Position numbers and translations under genes: made by a program. From assembly GCF_024614185.1 (NCBI RefSeq), contig NZ_JAHTLF010000013.1, forward strand, positions 62,001-126,000: a stretch of 64,000 nt of DNA, given 5' to 3'. Below the pieces are notes generated by a model, which did not search any database, had not been told where the DNA came from, and worked only from the letters and a program-made list of their open reading frames with translations. Below are positions 47,865-57,116 of this stretch, in pieces; the first letter of the stretch is position 1; each line of letters starts with the position of its first letter. Source of the stretch: Nocardioides carbamazepini. GTDB taxonomy: Bacteria; Actinomycetota; Actinomycetes; Propionibacteriales; Nocardioidaceae.

Positions 47865-48395
47865 TCAGCCCTCGACCGCGCGTAGCGCGCGACGGGCCCC
47901 CGGGAGCGGGGCGGGGGTCCAGTAGTCGCGGTCGTGGTGGACCAGCGGCGCCGCCGCGGCACCCGGCTCGACCCGGTCGACCTCGAGCAGCACCAGCCAG
48001 GAGCCGCCCGCCGGGATAACGCGTCCGGGCCGGCCGCGGAAGGTCGCGACGGCCTCCGGCAGCACCAGTCCGTCGTCGTCCCGGACCCAGCCCTGGGCCG
48101 CGGTGAAGCGCTCGGCCCGCCGGTCGGCGTACGCCATCGCGAGATCGGTCTGGGAGGCGGCGAGCAGGAACACCGACAGGGCATCGCAGCCGACGAGCTG
48201 TGGGCCCGCCGTACTGGTGCGCGCCAGGGAGAACGACAGCAGCGGCGGGGCGGCGCTGACCGACGCGACGCTCGACACGGTGGCGCCGACCGGGCCCTCC
48301 GCGGTCTCCCCCACCACGATCGCGACCCCCGCCGCGTGGCGGCGGAATCCGGCCTTGAACCGGTCGGCCAACGAATGCGAGACGACGTGCGTCAT
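47865..48395 (-). CDS. Flavin reductase-like protein
   Basis: 176-residue split-barrel flavin reductase (FMN/FAD reduced with NAD(P)H). ATG 48395 (MTHVVSHSLADRFKAGFRRH) is preferred over an earlier start that overlaps the promoter. Family motifs: GVAIVVGETAEGPVGATVSS, PPLLSFSLARTSTAGP and the C-terminal WLVLLEVDRVEPG. It sits in front of sodN, behind a SoxR-like box. AAGGGAG precedes the ATG. Confidence 0.88.
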   Translation of the reverse strand: MTHVVSHSLADRFKAGFRRHAAGVAIVVGETAEGPVGATVSSVASVSAAPPLLSFSLARTSTAGPQLVGCDALSVFLLAASQTDLAMAYADRRAERFTAAQGWVRDDDGLVLPEAVATFRGRPGRVIPAGGSWLVLLEVDRVEPGAAAAPLVHHDRDYWTPAPLPGARRALRAVEG

Positions 48396-48413
48396 CGGCT
48401 CTCCCTTCACTCG

Positions 48414-48455
48414 AAGGGAGCATAGAACCTCAACCGCGCTTGAGGTCCAGTCGAC
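48414..48455 (-). promoter_or_regulatory. SoxR-like box in a MerR-type promoter of flavin reductase-sodN
   Basis: CCTCAA (48428-48433) and TTGAGG (48440-48445) with a 6-base centre have the same arms and 18-base length as the SoxR box. On the minus strand TGGACC and TATGCT flank it with a 19-base spacer, the distance typical of MerR-family-activated promoters. The dyad lies inside the spacer, as in SoxR targets. Confidence 0.65.
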
Positions 48456-48465
48456 ATGACACACC

Positions 48466-49581
<1,116 letters not shown>

Positions 49582-49628
49582 TGGTGCTCTCCTTGGTGTG
49601 GTCCGGTGCCGTCGTGGCAACGTCGTGG

Positions 49629-51002
49629 TCAGTAGCCGCGTCCCGGGTTGAGGATCCCGAACGGGTCGAAGGCCTGCTTGACGCCGCGCATGAGGGCTCG
49701 CTCCACCGAGCCGACCTGGCGGTCGAGGTGGGCGGTCTTGAGGCCACCGATGCCATGTTCTCCGGTGACCGTGCCGTCGAGGTCGAGGGCCGCTTCGACA
49801 ATCCGGTCGAACGCCGTCCGGGCCCGGCCGCGGGCGCGGTCGTCCGCGGCGTCGAAGACGATCGTCGGGTGGAGGTTTCCGTCGGCGGCATGCCCGAAGG
49901 AGCCGATGGTGACCTGGAGGGCGGCCGCGACCTCCTCGACCCGAACCTGCATCTCGGGCAGCCGGTGCACGGGCACGCAGACGTCGTCGAGAATGACCGA
50001 CCCGAGCTGCTCGAGCGCGGGCAGCGCCATCCGGCGCGCCTGCATGAGCGCCGTGCCGTCCTCCTCGTCGTGCGCGACGAAGACGTCCCAAGCGCCGGAC
50101 GCGCGGGCGAGATCAGCGCAGGCCTCGAGATCGGCCTGGGCGTGCGGACCGTCGCACTGCAGGACCAGGGTCGCCCCTGCGTCCTCGTCGAGTCCCATCC
50201 GGGTCGACCGGTTCACCGCCCGGACAGTGGTCCGGTCGAGGAACTCCAACGTGCTCGGCGTGGCCGCCGCGGTCATCGCCAGTACCGCGTCCAACGCGGC
50301 GGCCGGCGAGGCGAAGGTGACAGCCGCCGTGGAGGTCCGCCCAGGCACCGGTATCAACCGCATGGTGGCCTCGACGATCACGCCGAGAGTGCCCTCCGAG
50401 CCCACGAGGAGCGAGCGCAGGTCAAGCCCGGCGACGTCCTTGCGAGTGGCGCGTCCCACCTCGATGACCTGACCGCCGGCGAGCACGGCGGTCACCTGGA
50501 GGACGTGGTCGCGCGTGACGCCGTACTTGGCGCAGCACATGCCCCCGGCGTTGGTGGCGATGTTCCCGCCGATCGTCGAGATCTCCTTGCTGCCGGGGTC
50601 GGGCGCGTAGCGCAGTCCGTGGGTTCGTGCCGCGAGGTCGAGGGCGGCGTTGAGGACGCCGGGCTCCACCACCGCCGTCCGTGCCCGCGGTTCGATACCG
50701 ATGATCCGGTCCATCCCCGCGAGGTCGAGGACGATCGCGCCGTCCAGGGCGTTCGCTCCCCCGGCCAGCCCGCTGCCGGCGCCGCGGGGCACGACCGGGA
50801 TCCGTAGGTGCTGGGCAATCGCGAGCGTGGTGACGACGTCATTCCGCCCGGCGGCGAGTACGACGGCAGCGGGATAGCCGGCTGTGGATCCGAGACTCTG
50901 GTCGAACCGGTAACGCTCGGTCGACTCAGGTGCGGTGAGCACCCGGCCGGCCAGCTCGCCGGACAGGACGCTCCCCACCTCCGCGGGGTCAGCCGTCAAC
51001 AC
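49629..51002 (-). CDS. FAD-linked oxidase (GlcD/D-lactate dehydrogenase-like)
   Basis: 457-residue PCMH-type FAD dehydrogenase oxidising an alpha-hydroxy acid. FAD loop PRGAGSGLAGGANAL, then GSKEISTIGGNIATNAGGM and a FAD-oxidase C-terminal domain ending TVTGEHGIGGLKTAHLDRQV and FDPFGILNPGRGY. GTG 51002 overlaps the end of the FAH gene by 14 bases. The substrate could be lactate, glycolate or a cluster intermediate. Confidence 0.92.
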   Translation of the reverse strand: MLTADPAEVGSVLSGELAGRVLTAPESTERYRFDQSLGSTAGYPAAVVLAAGRNDVVTTLAIAQHLRIPVVPRGAGSGLAGGANALDGAIVLDLAGMDRIIGIEPRARTAVVEPGVLNAALDLAARTHGLRYAPDPGSKEISTIGGNIATNAGGMCCAKYGVTRDHVLQVTAVLAGGQVIEVGRATRKDVAGLDLRSLLVGSEGTLGVIVEATMRLIPVPGRTSTAAVTFASPAAALDAVLAMTAAATPSTLEFLDRTTVRAVNRSTRMGLDEDAGATLVLQCDGPHAQADLEACADLARASGAWDVFVAHDEEDGTALMQARRMALPALEQLGSVILDDVCVPVHRLPEMQVRVEEVAAALQVTIGSFGHAADGNLHPTIVFDAADDRARGRARTAFDRIVEAALDLDGTVTGEHGIGGLKTAHLDRQVGSVERALMRGVKQAFDPFGILNPGRGY

Positions 51003-51870
51003 TGAGGATCTCCGACTCGAGGCGCCCGATCCCGCTGATCGACACCGTCACCCGGTCACCTACCTGCAAGAACTGCGGCGGGTCCTGGGTGGCCCCGACC
51101 CCGGCCGGTGTGCCGGTCAAGATGACGTCGCCGGGCAACAGCGCCATCCCCACGGACAGCTCGCTGATCAGTCGACTGACTGGGAAGATCATCGTGGCCG
51201 TGCTGGCGTGCTGCTTGGGCTCTCCGTTGACGTCGAGCGCGACCTCGAGCGCTTGGGGATCGGGCACCTCGGCCCGCGTGACGATCGTGGGGCCCATCGG
51301 ACAGTGGGTGTCGAAGCTCTTGCCCTTGAACCACTGGTTGCCATGCCGTCGCTGGAAGTCACGCACCGATATGTCGTTGGCCACGGTGTAGCCGAAGACA
51401 TGGTCGAGGGCCTCATCCTCGGCGATGTCGCTCCCGCCGCGACCGATCACCACGGCGAGCTCTCCCTCCCAGTCGAGTTCGGTGCTATGGGCGGGATAGC
51501 GGACCCGCGGGCCCGGCCCGACGACCGTCTCGGGCGTCTTGCTGAACAGCGCGGGGTGTGCCGGGACGGGCGGCAGCTCGACGTCACGCAGTTTGTGCCC
51601 CTCCTCGTAGTGCGGCATGTAGTTCCAGCCGACGCAGAAGAGGTTGCGTCGCGGGCGCAGAGGTGCGAGCCACTCGACGCCCGCCTCCGGCTGCGCGGCG
51701 CCGGCCGGTGACCGCTCCTCCAGCAGTGCGGCGAGCCCGGGGTCGTCGATCACGTCAAGCACAGACGAAAGCGGCCGGCCGGCCATCTCGGCGGCCGGGG
51801 TGACCGAGCCGTCCGACTCGACCACGACCACCTGCGGGGTGCCGTCCAGCAGTGCAGTGCCAATCCTCAT
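50989..51870 (-). CDS. Fumarylacetoacetate hydrolase-family protein (candidate fumarylpyruvate or diketo-acid hydrolase)
   Basis: 293-residue FAH-fold C-C hydrolase. ATG 51870 (MRIGTALLDGTPQVVVVESD). Core: FCVGWNYMPHYEEG, ELDWEGELAVVIGRGGSDI (metal-binding Glu residues), GYTVANDISVRDFQRR and LLPGDVILTGTPAGVG. In a gentisate pathway this would cleave fumarylpyruvate to fumarate and pyruvate; in an oxidative sugar pathway it would cleave a 2,4-diketo acid. It overlaps the FAD oxidase by 14 bases. Confidence 0.9.
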   Translation of the reverse strand: MRIGTALLDGTPQVVVVESDGSVTPAAEMAGRPLSSVLDVIDDPGLAALLEERSPAGAAQPEAGVEWLAPLRPRRNLFCVGWNYMPHYEEGHKLRDVELPPVPAHPALFSKTPETVVGPGPRVRYPAHSTELDWEGELAVVIGRGGSDIAEDEALDHVFGYTVANDISVRDFQRRHGNQWFKGKSFDTHCPMGPTIVTRAEVPDPQALEVALDVNGEPKQHASTATMIFPVSRLISELSVGMALLPGDVILTGTPAGVGATQDPPQFLQVGDRVTVSISGIGRLESEILSVDG

Positions 51871-51908
51871 GTCTGTGCAGTCCTTCGGGTTCTCAGGTGG
51901 GTGGGGGC

Positions 51909-52934
51909 TCAGCCGCCGTGAGGCAGCGGTGCGGGGAACGCGACGGACGACCGGTAGAGCAGGTCGACGAGCTGAGTCGCAGCCCACGCGTCATCGTGCG
52001 TCGGCAGGCCGGTCGGCGGGACCCCGCAGGCGGCCGAGACGAACGCCGCCACACCGGCATCGATCCGCGCCAGCGGGTCGGTGGTCGAGACGGGTGCGGC
52101 CTCGGGCTGCCGACCGGGCCGCGACAGGGTTGCCCCGGGCGGGTTCCACGAGACGTCGAAGGCCGCGCGCTCGCACTCGATGCGGAGGCTGAAGCGACGC
52201 CGCGCCGCGAGCGCGCACGACTCCAGCCGTACGACGGTGCCGGCGGCGGTCCGCAGCAGCCCGTAGCCGTCGGCCTCGACCTCGCGGCTGACCCGTGGGT
52301 CGGTCCGGGTATAGGCGACCGCGTCGACGACCGGGTCGTCGACGCAGATCTGACGAACCAGGTCGACCGCGTGGATGAGGTTGTTGAGGATGGGGCCACC
52401 GCCGGAGACGGCACGATCGGCCTGCCAGGGACGTTGGGGCTGAGGTCCGGGGTTGAAGCAGATGTCGATGCTGCGCACGGCGCCGACGTCGAGCGCCGGG
52501 TCTGCCAGCCGGCGCAGCGTCCAGGCGACCGGCTCGAGGAACCGGTTGAAGAATGCGACCATGAAGACGGAAGGTGTCTGGCGCGCGAGCTCGACGATCT
52601 CGAGTGCCGCCGCGGTCGACGGCGCCAGGGGCTTCTCGCACAGCACGTGAAGACCCAGCGCGACGGCCCGTCGAACATCGTCCAGGTGAGCGAAGGGCGG
52701 CGACGCGACCGAGACCGCGGCCGGTCCCTCCGCCTCCAGCATCGCCGCGGTGCTCGGATAGCTCCGGGCACCGGTCGCCTCTGCGAAGGCAGCCCGCGCG
52801 GCGGGTGAGGGATCCGCTCCGGCGACGACCTCGGCCCCGGCAGCCGCGTAGCCGCGCGCGTGCAGCAGGCCCATCCGGCCCAGGCCGATCACGCCGACCC
52901 GCAGGGGAGCCGGCGATGCGGGGTGCTCAGGCAA
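51909..52934 (-). CDS. Gfo/Idh/MocA-family oxidoreductase
   Basis: 341-residue NAD(P)-dependent sugar or inositol-type dehydrogenase. No ATG fits; TTG 52934 gives LPEHPASPAPLRVGVIGLG with the Rossmann motif GLGRMG at about 19-24. GLHVLCEKPLA carries the EKP motif with the catalytic-domain Lys, and DVHLWDLxxH-like NLIHAVDLVRQI follows. It starts five bases before the end of the upstream SDR. Substrate unknown. Confidence 0.88.
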   Translation of the reverse strand: MPEHPASPAPLRVGVIGLGRMGLLHARGYAAAGAEVVAGADPSPAARAAFAEATGARSYPSTAAMLEAEGPAAVSVASPPFAHLDDVRRAVALGLHVLCEKPLAPSTAAALEIVELARQTPSVFMVAFFNRFLEPVAWTLRRLADPALDVGAVRSIDICFNPGPQPQRPWQADRAVSGGGPILNNLIHAVDLVRQICVDDPVVDAVAYTRTDPRVSREVEADGYGLLRTAAGTVVRLESCALAARRRFSLRIECERAAFDVSWNPPGATLSRPGRQPEAAPVSTTDPLARIDAGVAAFVSAACGVPPTGLPTHDDAWAATQLVDLLYRSSVAFPAPLPHGG

Positions 52935-53685
52935 GGTGCACCCCGCCGTCGACGTTGACCGTCTGGCCGGTGATGAAGCCGGCACCCTCGGTGCACAGGA
53001 AGTGCACGAGCGCGGCGACCTCAGCCGGCCGGCCCATCCGGCCGAGCGGCACCGCGCTGGCGACGCTCTCGAGCAGGCGACCAGGCTCCAACGCCTGCTT
53101 CTCGACCCCGAACCTCCGGTCGATCGGCGCGTTGAAACCGGTGTCGATGACTCCGGGACACACGGCATTGACCCGGATGCCCCGCCCGGCGAGCTGCAAC
53201 GCACTCTGGCGGCTCACCGCGATGAGCGCGGCCTTGCTCGCCGCGTAGGCGACGAACCGGCTGCCGACGCCGCGGCCGGCGATGGAGGCGATGTTGACGA
53301 CTGCGGCGCCCTGCGCCGCGGTGAGCAGCGGCAGCGTCCCCTGGAGGACGAAGCAGGCTGCCCGCGCGTTGATGTCCAGGCTCCGGTCCCATCCGGCGAC
53401 CGTCGCGTCGTCGAGGCCTTCCATGACGAGCAGGCCGACGCCGTTGACGAGCGCATCGAGTCGGTCGGTGATCCCGGCGACCCGTCGCAGGAGCTCCGTG
53501 ACGCTGTCGGGGTCGGCGGCGTCGAACTCGACGTGATGCACCCCGCGAGCGGCGAGCCGGTCCGGCAGCGGGTCGCGGTCGGCGACGACGACCCGCCACC
53601 CGTCGTCGAGGAAGCGCTCGGTCACGGCCGCGCCGATGCCGCCGCTTCCGCCGGTCACCAGGGCCCAGCCGGTCCGGGCGCTCAT
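52927..53685 (-). CDS. SDR-family oxidoreductase
   Basis: 252-residue classical SDR. Motifs VTGGSGGIGAAV (10-21), NIASIAGRG (Ser), YAASKAA (Tyr/Lys), FLCTEGAGFITGQTVNVDG. It could oxidise a hydroxy acid or a dihydrodiol. ATG 53685 overlaps the stop of the cupin gene (ATGA). Confidence 0.9.
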   Translation of the reverse strand: MSARTGWALVTGGSGGIGAAVTERFLDDGWRVVVADRDPLPDRLAARGVHHVEFDAADPDSVTELLRRVAGITDRLDALVNGVGLLVMEGLDDATVAGWDRSLDINARAACFVLQGTLPLLTAAQGAAVVNIASIAGRGVGSRFVAYAASKAALIAVSRQSALQLAGRGIRVNAVCPGVIDTGFNAPIDRRFGVEKQALEPGRLLESVASAVPLGRMGRPAEVAALVHFLCTEGAGFITGQTVNVDGGVHLA

Positions 53686-54779
53686 CGGGAATCCCCCGTG
53701 GTCCGCTCGTCCGTCCGCTCCTCGGTGCGCTCGAGTCCGAGCTTCCGCATCGTCGCCGCGTCGGTGTAGGAGAACAGCACGGCCTCCCCGGATCCCGCGT
53801 TGTGCTGGTGCCAGGACCAGCCGGGGACGACGAAGGAGTCACCCTCCGCCCAGTCGTAGGTCTGGCCGTCGATCGTCGTGGAGCCGCGCCCTTCGGCCAC
53901 GTGGTAGATCGCCGATGACACGTGGCGGTGCGCCCAGGTCCGCTGACCCGGCCTGAGCAGCTGCAGGTACGCCGAGCTGGTCGGCAGTACCGAGCCGCCG
54001 TCCGCCGGGTTGAGGTACTCGAGGATCACTCCGTCGTACGGCGACACGGGCTCGTCGCGCAGCGCGTGCAGAGTGGCACGGGCCTTCGCCCACGGGTAGC
54101 TCAGGATCGGCGAGCCGTACGCGTCGTGGGTCTGCCCCACCGGGCGCATCCCCGAGGCCCAGCGCTCCCACGACATCTGCGCGTCGGTAGTGACGGGATG
54201 GCGGACCTGCTCGTGGCGCTGATAGAAGACCGCGTTGAGCATGAGCACGAGCGGCGTGTCGAGGCAGTCGAGCCACACCACCGGCTCGCTCGTGTCGTTG
54301 CCGTGATCGTGCCAGGACCAGTTGGGGGTCAGCACGAGATCGCCGGGGCTGACCCGCATCTCGTTTCCGGCGACACCGGTGTAAGCGCCCTCGCCGGCGA
54401 TGACGAACCGGAGCGCCGAGGGCGTGTGCCGGTGCGCGGGCGCGATCTCGCCGGGCAGCACCGACTGGATACCCGCGAACAGAGTGGCCGTCGTCGAGGC
54501 CGGCAGGTGTGCGAGGCCGGGGTTGATCAGCATCAGCGCGCGTCGGTCGGCCTCCTCCGCGGTGACGAGATCGCCGGCCTCGTTCACCAACGGGGCGACA
54601 TCCCGCCAGCGCCACAGGTGCGGCACGGCCGGCTGGACCGGGTTCTCGGTCATCACGTCGGCCAGAACGTGCCACAGGGCACGCATCGACTGGTCCTGCA
54701 GCCGCGCGGCGAAGTCCGCCTCGCGGTCGGGGAGCAGCGCCACCGGGTCAGGTTGGGGCTGGTCGATCGGTTCCCTCAT
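53682..54779 (-). CDS. Gentisate 1,2-dioxygenase-like bicupin protein
   Basis: 365-residue bicupin. The first cupin has EIAPAHRHTPSALRFVIAGEG (His116, His118) and NWSWHDHGN, the Fe(II) ligand set of gentisate 1,2-dioxygenases; the second cupin has TWAHRHVSSAIYHVAEGRGS and PGWSWHQHN. Gentisate dioxygenase opens gentisate to maleylpyruvate. No maleylpyruvate isomerase gene is visible in the window, so the ring-fission product must be handled by the FAH gene directly or by an isomerase elsewhere. Confidence 0.85.
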   Translation of the reverse strand: MREPIDQPQPDPVALLPDREADFAARLQDQSMRALWHVLADVMTENPVQPAVPHLWRWRDVAPLVNEAGDLVTAEEADRRALMLINPGLAHLPASTTATLFAGIQSVLPGEIAPAHRHTPSALRFVIAGEGAYTGVAGNEMRVSPGDLVLTPNWSWHDHGNDTSEPVVWLDCLDTPLVLMLNAVFYQRHEQVRHPVTTDAQMSWERWASGMRPVGQTHDAYGSPILSYPWAKARATLHALRDEPVSPYDGVILEYLNPADGGSVLPTSSAYLQLLRPGQRTWAHRHVSSAIYHVAEGRGSTTIDGQTYDWAEGDSFVVPGWSWHQHNAGSGEAVLFSYTDAATMRKLGLERTEERTDERTTGDSR

Positions 54780-54827
54780 GAGGAGTGCCTCTCTCGTTGT
54801 TCCGGGCTGAGGTCGGGCTGGGACGGG

Positions 54828-55580
54828 CTAGAGATGGTGGATGCGGCCGGCGTAGGGCGCGAGCGTCGCGGCATTGGCAGCACGCGCCTCGGGCGACCGC
54901 GCCGCGACGATGACCTCGGGCTCGCCGCCGGCCCGAAGGATGGCGGCGACCGTCTCGACAACGAGCAACTGGCAGATCACCGCACCGGTCGCCGTCGCGG
55001 TGGCGCCCACCGCATAGGGGCCGACGGGGACGACGGCGTCGTCAGGGTCGATCGGGTTGCGTATCCAGAAGTCCGCGATCTCCTGGGCAGTGCGTCCGGC
55101 CGGGTGGGCCGTCCCGCCAGCCGGCGGGTCGGAAGCGACGACCACCGTCGTGACGCCGCGCTCCTCCGCCCAGAGACACGCGTCGACCGCCGCGACATTG
55201 GTTCCGTAGGGCGTGAACACGACGAGCACCTCGCCGGCCCGGATGTCGTGGGCGTCGAGCACCGCACGCGCGTGACCGACCTGACCGTCGTACGCGCCGA
55301 TGTCGAGCGAGCCGACGTCGCCGACGCCGGTCAGCGCGAGGTCGTAGACGGCGTTGACCTGGGCGAGCCCGCCCGCGCGGTAGAACAGCTCCTTGGCGAG
55401 TACGAACGAGTGCCCCGATCCCCAGGCGTGCAACAGACCGCTGCCGCCCAGGCTCGCGGCGATCGCCTCAGCCGCGGGCACGATCTGCGCCGAGACGACC
55501 GCCTCGATCTCGCCGATCTTCGTGGCGACCCGGCCGAGGTAGGCGGACGACAGCGTGCCCGGCGATGTGTCGATGACCAT
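54828..55580 (-). CDS. SIS-domain protein (sugar-phosphate isomerase-like)
   Basis: 250-residue SIS-fold protein. ATG 55580 shares one base with the ALDH stop (TGATG). GLLHAWGSGHSFVLAKELFYRAGG and VLVVFTPYGTNVAAVD are typical substrate-binding segments. SIS proteins bind phosphosugars. Substrate unknown; it is the second gene of the operon. Confidence 0.85.
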   Translation of the reverse strand: MVIDTSPGTLSSAYLGRVATKIGEIEAVVSAQIVPAAEAIAASLGGSGLLHAWGSGHSFVLAKELFYRAGGLAQVNAVYDLALTGVGDVGSLDIGAYDGQVGHARAVLDAHDIRAGEVLVVFTPYGTNVAAVDACLWAEERGVTTVVVASDPPAGGTAHPAGRTAQEIADFWIRNPIDPDDAVVPVGPYAVGATATATGAVICQLLVVETVAAILRAGGEPEVIVAARSPEARAANAATLAPYAGRIHHL

Positions 55581-57043
55581 CAGACATCGTCCCACCGCGG
55601 GACGGGCGTCGCGTCGTCGAAACGGACAGCCACGGCCTTCTCGCGGGTGGCTCCCTCGACCGCACCGCGCGCGTAGGCGTTGCCGACCCCACTCGATTTC
55701 GTGCCGCCGAAGGCGAGGGCCGGGTCACCGGTGCGGGGGGTGTTGCCGTAGACCGCTCCGACCTCGAGCCGTTCGGCGACGCCGAGCATCCGGCCGACGT
55801 CACGAGTCCACACCGTGGCGGACAAGCCGTAGTCCACAGCATTGGCGATAGCCACGGCCTCGTCTGCGTCGCCGAAGGTCAGCACCGTCAGCACCGGGCC
55901 GAACACCTCCTGACGAACGATCGGAGAGTCTGGGTCGACGTCAGTGAGCACCGTCGGCGCGACATAGTTGCCGCCCGACGGGGTGCCACTCTCGGCCCCG
56001 ACCAGCCGACGCGCCCCGCCGTCCAGCGCATCCCGGACGTAAGCGTCGACACGCTCCTTCTGTGCCGGGAATGCCAAGGGTCCGATGTGCGTCTCCGAGG
56101 CGAACGGGTCGCCCACCCGGACCTTCTCGGCCCGTGCGGCCAGCGCCGCGACCACCTCACCGGCAACCGACTCCTGCACGAGCAGACGAGTGCCGGCGGT
56201 GCAGATCTGGCCGGCGTTGGCGAACACACCCCAGACCGACGCGCTGATCGCGCGGTCGAGGTCGGCGTCGTCGAAGACGATCGCCGGTGACTTGCCGCCG
56301 AGCTCCAAGGTCGCCTTCTTGAGGGTGCGGCCCGCTGCCTCGCCCACGGCGCGGCCGGTGCTGACGCTGCCGGTGAAGCTCACCCCGCCCACGCCAGGGT
56401 GCTCGACGAGCAGAGCACCCGTCGAGCCGTCGCCGGTCACGACGTTGACCAGGCCCGCAGGCACGCCGGCCTCGACCGCGAGCTCCGCCAGCCGCAGAGC
56501 GGACCGCGTCGCATGCTCCGACGGCTTGACGACGACGCCGTTGCCGCAGGCGATCGCTGCCACGACGCGTGCGACGAAGGTGGTCGAGGGCGCGTTCCAG
56601 GGAGTGACGACGCCCATGACGCCGAGGGGCTCGCGCACCGTGTACATCAGGTGCCCGCCCACAGCAGGGACCTGGCTGCCGCAGAGCGCGTCGACGGAAT
56701 GCGCCCAGTAGCGCGTCCACTTCACGGCCGACTCGATGTCACGCTGGCTGTCGATGAAGACTCGACCGACATCGAGGGCGTCGAGCCGCGCCAGCGCGTC
56801 GCGCTCGGCCCGGATCCGATCGCCCCACGCCCAGATCCGCTCGGCCCGGTCGACCGGCGCGAGCGACCACCAGGCGAGCTGCGCCCGGGCTGCCTCCCTC
56901 ACCGCGGCGTCGACCGTCACGGCGCCGGCGACGGCGACCGGCTCGAGCGGTCCGTCTCCGGTGGGGCTCGTGCGCTTCACCCACCCCTGCTCTGCGTCCT
57001 CCGCGAGCCGTCCGGCGATGAACGAGTGGATTCCTGATGACAT
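55580..57043 (-). CDS. Aldehyde dehydrogenase
   Basis: 487-residue NAD(P)-dependent aldehyde dehydrogenase. ATG 57043 (MSSGIHSFIAGRLAED). Catalytic Glu in TLELGGKSPAIVF, nucleophile Cys in NAGQICTAGTRLLVQ, and WNAPS-region motif GVVTPWNAPST. It heads the eight-gene catabolic operon, downstream of an operator at 57055-57069. Confidence 0.94.
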   Translation of the reverse strand: MSSGIHSFIAGRLAEDAEQGWVKRTSPTGDGPLEPVAVAGAVTVDAAVREAARAQLAWWSLAPVDRAERIWAWGDRIRAERDALARLDALDVGRVFIDSQRDIESAVKWTRYWAHSVDALCGSQVPAVGGHLMYTVREPLGVMGVVTPWNAPSTTFVARVVAAIACGNGVVVKPSEHATRSALRLAELAVEAGVPAGLVNVVTGDGSTGALLVEHPGVGGVSFTGSVSTGRAVGEAAGRTLKKATLELGGKSPAIVFDDADLDRAISASVWGVFANAGQICTAGTRLLVQESVAGEVVAALAARAEKVRVGDPFASETHIGPLAFPAQKERVDAYVRDALDGGARRLVGAESGTPSGGNYVAPTVLTDVDPDSPIVRQEVFGPVLTVLTFGDADEAVAIANAVDYGLSATVWTRDVGRMLGVAERLEVGAVYGNTPRTGDPALAFGGTKSSGVGNAYARGAVEGATREKAVAVRFDDATPVPRWDDV

Positions 57044-57054
57044 GCGTGCTCCTA

Positions 57055-57069
57055 TGTGGTCTGACCTCA
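57055..57069. promoter_or_regulatory. Operator copy 1 in the ALDH/amidohydrolase divergent promoter
   Basis: TGTGGTCTGACCTCA, an imperfect dyad (GGTC-T-GACC centre). On the plus strand it lies just before CATAAT (57073-57078); on the minus strand it lies at about +1 of a TTGCGT-17-TACATT promoter. Both divergent units could be controlled by one bound repressor. Confidence 0.7.
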
Positions 57070-57116
57070 CGCCATAATGTACGAATGATCCGAGTCGAAC
57101 GCAAGGAGATCACCTC

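Noticed and set aside
48401..48420. Hairpin CTCCCTT...AAGGGAG that could hide the flavin reductase RBS as an RNA thermometer
   Set aside because: The left arm lies in or right after the -10 region, so it is probably not transcribed if the SoxR-like promoter is right; the dyad may be coincidental.
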